This document shows positions 59,200 to 64,000 of a stretch of 64,000 nt of DNA, one piece after another (position 1 is the first letter of the stretch; each line of letters begins with the position of its first letter). The stretch is from Acinetobacter piscicola (GTDB taxonomy: Bacteria > Pseudomonadota > Gammaproteobacteria > Pseudomonadales > Moraxellaceae), in the NCBI RefSeq assembly GCF_015218165.1, contig NZ_CP048659.1:3100001-3164000 (forward strand), given 5' to 3'. A program made the position numbers and the translations under genes. The notes beneath the pieces are model-generated. The model made no database searches, was not told where the DNA came from, and was given only the letters and a program-made list of their open reading frames with translations.

Positions 59200-61959
59200 A
59201 TGCCACCATTTGTTTTGGTCGATGGGTCATACTTTTTATTTCGTGCCTTTCATGCACTACCACCATTAACCACCTCAACAGGTTTACAAACCAATGCAAT
59301 TCGTGGTGCTATTTCTGCAATTCAAAAGTTAATGCGCCGTGTTCAACCTACGCATATGGCCGTGATTTTCGACACACCAGAACCTACTTTTCGTCATCAA
59401 CTTTCACCGATTTATAAAGGTGATCGTCCAAGTATGCCTGACGAACTTGCTCAACAAATTCCTTATTTACATGCCTTAATTCGTGCGCTAGGGATTCCAC
59501 TTCATATGCTACCTGGTGCCGAAGCGGATGATATTATTGGTACTTTAGCCAAACGTGCTGAAGCTGCAGGTCATCAAGTCCTGATCTCAACAGGCGACAA
59601 AGACATGGCGCAATTGGTCACTGAAAAAGTGACGCTCGAAGACAGCTTTAAAGATAAACCCATGAATATTGAAGGGGTCATTGAAAAGTTTGGTGTCCGT
59701 CCAGATCAGATCATTGATTATTTAACATTGATGGGCGATGCCTCAGACGGCATTAAAGGTGTCCCTGGCGTCGGTGCAAAAACAGCAGCCAAGCTTTTAA
59801 ATGAATATGGTAATTTACAAAACATTATTGCCAATGTTGACAATATTAAAGGTAAAGTTGGTTTAAGTATTAAAGAAAACCAAGACGGTATTAAACTTGA
59901 TCACCAACTTGCAAGTATTATTATCGACCTTGATATGGGTTTGACCTATGATGATTTGAAACTGACAGACCCGAATGTCGAAGAATTACGTCATTTGTAT
60001 ACTGAGTTAGAATTCCGTAATCAATTACAATCGTTAGATCATCCCAATAATCCAAACAGTGCTGCGTATAAACAGACCTCAAAACAAATCGAAAAAACCG
60101 CACAAAATACTGAAAATAACAATGATCAAGCCATTTCAAGTAGTATTGATGATCAACTTGGACAAGCAACTTACCACACTATTTTAACTCAGGCGGATTG
60201 GGAGCAGTTTTTCAAGCGTTTAAGTACAGAAAAGCGTTTTGCCATTGATACTGAAACCACCAGTTTAGATTATCGTGTTGCAGAAATGGTGGGTTTTTCA
60301 GTTGCTTTTGATGCGAAAGATGCCTATTACATTCCACTTGCACATGATTATGAAGGTGCACCTGAACAACTGAATCGTGATGTTATTCTTCAACACATTA
60401 AACCTATTTTAGAAGATGTAACTGTTGAAAAAATTGGACATCATTTAAAATATGATGCACATATCTTTGAAAATCATGGTATCCATTTGCAAGGTTGGTA
60501 TTTCGATACCATGTTGGCATCTTATGTCCTCAACTCAGTGGCGACGCGTCACGGTATGGATGATGTTGCACGTGTTTATTTAAGTCACTTGACCACAAGC
60601 TTTGAACAAATTGCAGGCAAAGGCGCGAAGCAAAAAACTTTCAATCAAATTGAGCTTGAAACAGCTGCACATTATGCCGCTGAAGATGCACATGTGACCT
60701 ATCGTTTATATGAAGTACTCGATCGTAAGCTAAAAGAAATTCCTGAACTCAGCAATATTTTGCACAATATTGAAATGCCTGTTGCTCGTGTTCTCACGAT
60801 AATGGAAGAAAATGGCATTGCGTTAAATCTGGCATTTTTAGACCAACTTAGTGTAGATTTTACTGAAACTATTCAAAACCTTGAAAATCAAATTATTGAA
60901 ATTGCAGGCGAATCTTTTAATGTCGGTTCACCAAAGCAAGTGGGTGAAGTCCTATTTGAAAAATTAGGTTTAAAAGGTGGCAAGAAAACAGCTACAGGTC
61001 AATACAGCACGTCTGAAGCTATTTTAGAAAAAATTGATCATCCAATTACCTCATTAATTATTGAATATCGTGGTTTAACCAAGCTGAAAAGTACTTATAC
61101 CGAAGGTTTAAGCAAACAAGCCAATAATGAAACGCATCGTGTACACACCAGTTATCATCAAGCATTAACGGCGACAGGTCGCTTATCTTCGACCGATCCA
61201 AACTTACAAAATATTCCTGTTCGTGAAGAGATTGGACGTCAAATTCGTAAAGCATTTATTGCGCCGCAAGGTCGTGTATTGCTTGCAGCCGATTATTCAC
61301 AAATTGAACTGCGTTTAATGGCACATTTTTCCCAAGATGAAGCGTTAGTTCATGCTTTTAATCATGGGCAAGATGTACACCGTCGTACAGCATCAGAAGT
61401 TTTGGGTGTTGCACTTGAAGATGTCACCAATGATCAACGTCGCCAAGCCAAAGCCGTTAACTTTGGTTTGCTTTATGGTATGTCTGAATTTGGTTTGATT
61501 CGTCAACTTGGCTTTACCCGTGAAGAATCACAAAACTATATCAAACAATATTTCCATCGCTATCCTGGCATTTATGAGTATATGCAACGTACTCGCCAAG
61601 TGGCTTTGGAACAAGGCTTCGTGGAAACGATTACAGGTCGCCGTCTTTACACACCTGATATTGATGCTCGTAATATGATGGTGCGTAAAGCGGCTGAACG
61701 TGCAGCAATCAATGCACCACTACAAGGTTCTGCTGCTGAAATCATTAAAATGGCCATGATTGAAGTTGATAAAATCTTACCGAAAGATCAAGCCAAACTT
61801 CTACTCCAAGTTCACGATGAATTAGTCTTTGAAGTCGATGAAGCGATTGCTGATGAATTAGCAAAACAGATTCAGGACGTCATGCAAAAAGTGTGTACCT
61901 TGTCTGTGCCTTTGTTGGTTGAAGTCGGCAAAGGCAACAATTGGGATGAAGCACATTAA
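59200..61959 (+). CDS. polA: DNA polymerase I
   Basis: This 919-residue enzyme has all three domains: the 5'-3' nuclease (VDGSYFLFRAFHAL at the N terminus, GDKDMAQLV, LTLMGDASDGIKGVPGVG), the 3'-5' exonuclease (FAIDTETTSLDYRVAEMVG near 350, with the metal-binding Asp-Glu retained), and the polymerase (LLAADYSQIELRLMAHFSQD, RRQAKAVNFGLLYGMSEFGL, LLQVHDELVFEV). It fills gaps in repair and replaces RNA primers. It ends before a REP-like repeat and a terminator. Confidence 0.97.
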   Translation: MPPFVLVDGSYFLFRAFHALPPLTTSTGLQTNAIRGAISAIQKLMRRVQPTHMAVIFDTPEPTFRHQLSPIYKGDRPSMPDELAQQIPYLHALIRALGIPLHMLPGAEADDIIGTLAKRAEAAGHQVLISTGDKDMAQLVTEKVTLEDSFKDKPMNIEGVIEKFGVRPDQIIDYLTLMGDASDGIKGVPGVGAKTAAKLLNEYGNLQNIIANVDNIKGKVGLSIKENQDGIKLDHQLASIIIDLDMGLTYDDLKLTDPNVEELRHLYTELEFRNQLQSLDHPNNPNSAAYKQTSKQIEKTAQNTENNNDQAISSSIDDQLGQATYHTILTQADWEQFFKRLSTEKRFAIDTETTSLDYRVAEMVGFSVAFDAKDAYYIPLAHDYEGAPEQLNRDVILQHIKPILEDVTVEKIGHHLKYDAHIFENHGIHLQGWYFDTMLASYVLNSVATRHGMDDVARVYLSHLTTSFEQIAGKGAKQKTFNQIELETAAHYAAEDAHVTYRLYEVLDRKLKEIPELSNILHNIEMPVARVLTIMEENGIALNLAFLDQLSVDFTETIQNLENQIIEIAGESFNVGSPKQVGEVLFEKLGLKGGKKTATGQYSTSEAILEKIDHPITSLIIEYRGLTKLKSTYTEGLSKQANNETHRVHTSYHQALTATGRLSSTDPNLQNIPVREEIGRQIRKAFIAPQGRVLLAADYSQIELRLMAHFSQDEALVHAFNHGQDVHRRTASEVLGVALEDVTNDQRRQAKAVNFGLLYGMSEFGLIRQLGFTREESQNYIKQYFHRYPGIYEYMQRTRQVALEQGFVETITGRRLYTPDIDARNMMVRKAAERAAINAPLQGSAAEIIKMAMIEVDKILPKDQAKLLLQVHDELVFEVDEAIADELAKQIQDVMQKVCTLSVPLLVEVGKGNNWDEAH

Positions 61960-61971
61960 TCGCTTTTAGTA

Positions 61972-62007
61972 CCTTCCTCCTTCTAGGAGGAAGGCTAGGA
62001 TGGAGGT
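61972..62007. repeat. REP-like palindrome downstream of polA
   Basis: A 10-bp stem (CCTTCCTCCT 61972-61981 with AGGAGGAAGG 61985-61994) with a 3-nt loop is followed by TAGGATGGAGGT. It has the same architecture and tail as the units between atuA and atuB. Confidence 0.7.
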
Positions 62008-62069
62008 CGTTTTCAAACATCAAAAGAAAGATCACAATTTCTTTAATTTGAATGAAAACTACAGTGCAT

Positions 62070-62097
62070 AAAAAAGGACTCAATTGAGTCCTTTTTT
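62070..62097. terminator. Bidirectional terminator between polA and yggT
   Basis: A perfect 28-base palindrome, AAAAAAGGACTCAA joined to its complement, with T-runs at both ends. It lies between convergent genes. Confidence 0.9.
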
Positions 62098-62113
62098 ATT
62101 TTCAATTAATAAA

Positions 62114-62683
62114 TTACAAACCTGTTAATAAAACTTTTGCAACTTCATTCATTAGAATTTCAGCAATATACAATGCAAGGAAGGCCAAAATCGGAGAAAG
62201 ATCAATCATTCCCATGTTTGGCATAATTTTACGAAATGGGGCTAATAAAGGCTCAGCGAGTTCTTGGATCACTTCAATATAAGGTGAACGAGATTGGGTA
62301 AACATCACTACCCAACTTAAAATAATCGTTGCAAAAATTAAATAACGACAGAAGCGAATCAAATCCTGAATCATGGTGACAAAAGTTAAAATCAAAAGAT
62401 GTAAAGGGCTATTTGGCATAGCACCTTGCAAATACATGATTCCAAAAATTTTCAATAAATATAGAATAATCAATAATGCCAATGCAGCCGTATTCACACG
62501 TCCTTTAGCAACGGTTGGGAAGATGCGACTAAAAACATCTACAATTTTGGTCGCTTTCACTGTAGACAATACAACTGGATTATATGGACTCACCATTGCC
62601 AATTGCATTAAAAAACGAAAGAATACAAGCAAAATTGCGACGTTAATAATAATGCCAAAAATCTGCGCAGAATTTGCACCCAT
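62114..62683 (-). CDS. YggT family membrane protein
   Basis: This 189-residue protein has two YggT repeats, each a pair of transmembrane helices. The conserved motif ...VSPYNPVVLSTVKATK... is in the first repeat, and SRSPYIEVIQELAEPLLAPFRKIMPNMGMIDLSP in the second is split across the two halves. YggT proteins are linked to cell division or osmotic tolerance. It follows proC on the same strand, 38 bases apart, a common neighbour arrangement. Confidence 0.9.
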   Translation of the reverse strand: MGANSAQIFGIIINVAILLVFFRFLMQLAMVSPYNPVVLSTVKATKIVDVFSRIFPTVAKGRVNTAALALLIILYLLKIFGIMYLQGAMPNSPLHLLILTFVTMIQDLIRFCRYLIFATIILSWVVMFTQSRSPYIEVIQELAEPLLAPFRKIMPNMGMIDLSPILAFLALYIAEILMNEVAKVLLTGL

Positions 62684-62721
62684 ATCGGAATATTCCTAAA
62701 TAAAATCAATAATTAAATTAA

Positions 62722-63552
62722 TTATTTCGTGCTATCACTTAATTCTTGTGCTAACTCTTGACTACGCTTTTGTGCCGCAGCCAAGGCAGTTTGAATATTT
62801 TGTGAAATGTGTGCACGATCAAAAACTTCTAATGCCGCTTGTGTTGTACCATTTGGAGAAGTCACATTTTTGCGTAATTCAGCAGGCGTATTTGAGCTAG
62901 TAATTGCCATTTGTGCAGCACCCAAAGCCGTTTGTAACGTCAATGCCGTCGCCACTTTTTCATCCAAGCCCATGTTTTTGCCTGCACGAATCATACTTTC
63001 CATCATATAGAAGAAGTACGCAGGACCCGAACCTGAGACCGCAGTGACTGCATCAATTTGTGCTTCAGCACTCACCCAAATGGTTAAACCTGTCGCGGCT
63101 AAAACTTGGCTCGCTAAATCACGATCTTCACGAACAACATTATCTTGTGCAAACAAACCATGTGCACCTGTTTGTACCAATGCAGGCGTATTTGGCATGA
63201 CACGAACAATACGTTCAGACCCTGTTAACGCTGCAATCGTTGCAATTTCAGCACCTGCTACAATCGAAATAATCAGTTTATTTTTAAACAAACCATTTAA
63301 CGGTTTTAGCAAAGCCCCTAACACCTGTGGTTTTACGGCTAAAACAACAACATCTGCATTTTCAATTGCAACAACATTATCATCGGTGACGTGTACATCT
63401 TTCTCTTGTAATAGTTCACGTATTTTTTCTACAGGATCAGACACTGTAATCCGTGTTGCTGGGAGTCCACGGGTAATCAAGCCCCCTATCAGGGCTTGTG
63501 CCATATTGCCACCACCAATGAAAGTAATATTACAATTTAAAGCTGCACTCAT
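62722..63552 (-). CDS. proC: Pyrroline-5-carboxylate reductase
   Basis: This 276-residue enzyme makes the last step of proline synthesis. The NAD(P) motif ITFIGGGNMAQALIGGL is at the N terminus, VRVMPNTPALVQTGA is in the middle, and SGSGPAYFFYMMESMI and VTSPNGTTQAALEVF are the C-terminal P5CR signatures. The start at 63552 follows an upstream gene by 28 bases; yggT follows downstream. Confidence 0.96.
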   Translation of the reverse strand: MSAALNCNITFIGGGNMAQALIGGLITRGLPATRITVSDPVEKIRELLQEKDVHVTDDNVVAIENADVVVLAVKPQVLGALLKPLNGLFKNKLIISIVAGAEIATIAALTGSERIVRVMPNTPALVQTGAHGLFAQDNVVREDRDLASQVLAATGLTIWVSAEAQIDAVTAVSGSGPAYFFYMMESMIRAGKNMGLDEKVATALTLQTALGAAQMAITSSNTPAELRKNVTSPNGTTQAALEVFDRAHISQNIQTALAAAQKRSQELAQELSDSTK

Positions 63553-63580
63553 GAATTACGCTCGTTTAACTTTTTGCTCG

Positions 63581-64000
63581 CTAAGACATTAAATTTGGCT
63601 GCCAACCATCGACTTCAACATAGTCCGATTGTGCTAACCAAAAACCTTTCGGTGTAAAAACACCAAGCATAACATTATCTATGCTTAATATTTGAATTGT
63701 ATGACGCAACCACGGAAAAATTTGCTGATTTTGGATGGCTTTTTTTAACGGCCATGCCCCAACTCGTCCATACAAATGAATTTTTTCTCCGCCAACGCGA
63801 TATTGCAAAGTCAGATTTGTGTTCAGCAACCTTGCCGATAGACCCATTTTTTCTGTTTGAATCTGAAAATGACCTGCTGCCACAGTCAAATGTTGCCCCA
63901 TTTCATAACAAACTTCTGTCATATTTTGCTCAGGTACTTGCTTACTTGCAAGATAAACCTCAGCAGTTAAACGATATAAAACATTTTGAAATCGTAAATA
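63581..64000 (-). CDS. Partial uncharacterised protein at the window edge
   Basis: This ORF on the minus strand ends at TAA-type stop 63581 and is open to the window edge at 64000 (about 139 residues seen); the start is outside. Recognised domains are lacking. Readable text includes LTAEVYLASKQVPEQNMTEV, RVGGEKIHLYGRVGAWPLK and FTPKGFWLAQSDYVEVDGW, suggesting mixed alpha/beta. It precedes proC on the same strand and may be cotranscribed. Confidence 0.7.
   Translation of the reverse strand, partial: YLRFQNVLYRLTAEVYLASKQVPEQNMTEVCYEMGQHLTVAAGHFQIQTEKMGLSARLLNTNLTLQYRVGGEKIHLYGRVGAWPLKKAIQNQQIFPWLRHTIQILSIDNVMLGVFTPKGFWLAQSDYVEVDGWQPNLMS

Overview
The window is a chromosomal segment of an Acinetobacter-type gammaproteobacterium (Moraxellaceae). 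The evidence is low GC content, an rrn operon of the order 16S-Ile-Ala-23S-5S, a gigA/gigB-like stress-regulator pair beside mlaA, a stand-alone gspE, and short palindromic repeats with a 9-10 bp stem and 3-nt loop. No phage, transposase, CRISPR array or plasmid module was seen.

Layout. 1-2433: end of a beta-oxidation operon (thiolase, then a two-domain hydratase/3-hydroxyacyl-CoA dehydrogenase). 2619-18486: mostly single genes for membrane, lipid and housekeeping functions (HAD phosphatase, GNAT, methyltransferase, hemolysin III, MHS transporter, metallophosphoesterase, phospholipase D, PlsC-like acyltransferase, HflX, a CidA/LrgB pair, two tandem DUF2147 proteins, and pdxA-ksgA-apaH). 18710-21673: rplM-rpsI behind a structured leader, then sspA-sspB and a tail-anchored unknown. 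22175-24121: a three-gene module of an unrecognised protein, a Ras/MglA-like small GTPase and a Roadblock/LC7 protein. 24180-33640: an atuABCDEF-like acyclic-terpene (citronellol/geraniol) catabolic cluster in the same order as in Pseudomonas, with a divergent TetR regulator and a repeat-filled spacer plus terminator between atuA and atuB. 33774-37154: a small-protein locus (a DUF6915-like protein and two translationally overlapping acidic paralogs) and another acyl-CoA dehydrogenase. 37357-41664: a SWIM/SNF2 helicase and an FkbM methyltransferase. 41772-47398: the rrn operon on the minus strand, with its promoter, processing stems and terminator. 47715-51795: mlaA, gigA-like phosphatase, gigB-like STAS protein, nitrilase-family amidase and ohr. 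51992-54393: gspE, a coupled Cys-rich lipoprotein, and a gene broken by one in-frame stop codon. 54492-56261: DUF432 protein plus MscS channel. 56329-64000: DUF2339 membrane protein, polA, yggT, proC and a partial gene at the window edge.

How they work together. The atu proteins, the fadB-like protein and its thiolase could together take terpenoid acyl-CoAs to acetyl-CoA. MlaA, GigA/GigB and Ohr are all envelope or stress functions. The least explained parts are the GTPase/Roadblock module at 22175-24121 with its unusual upstream palindrome, the paralog locus at 33774-35920, and the small ORFs at 2619, 11700 and 52682. All functional calls come from reading motifs and gene order. No database search was run.
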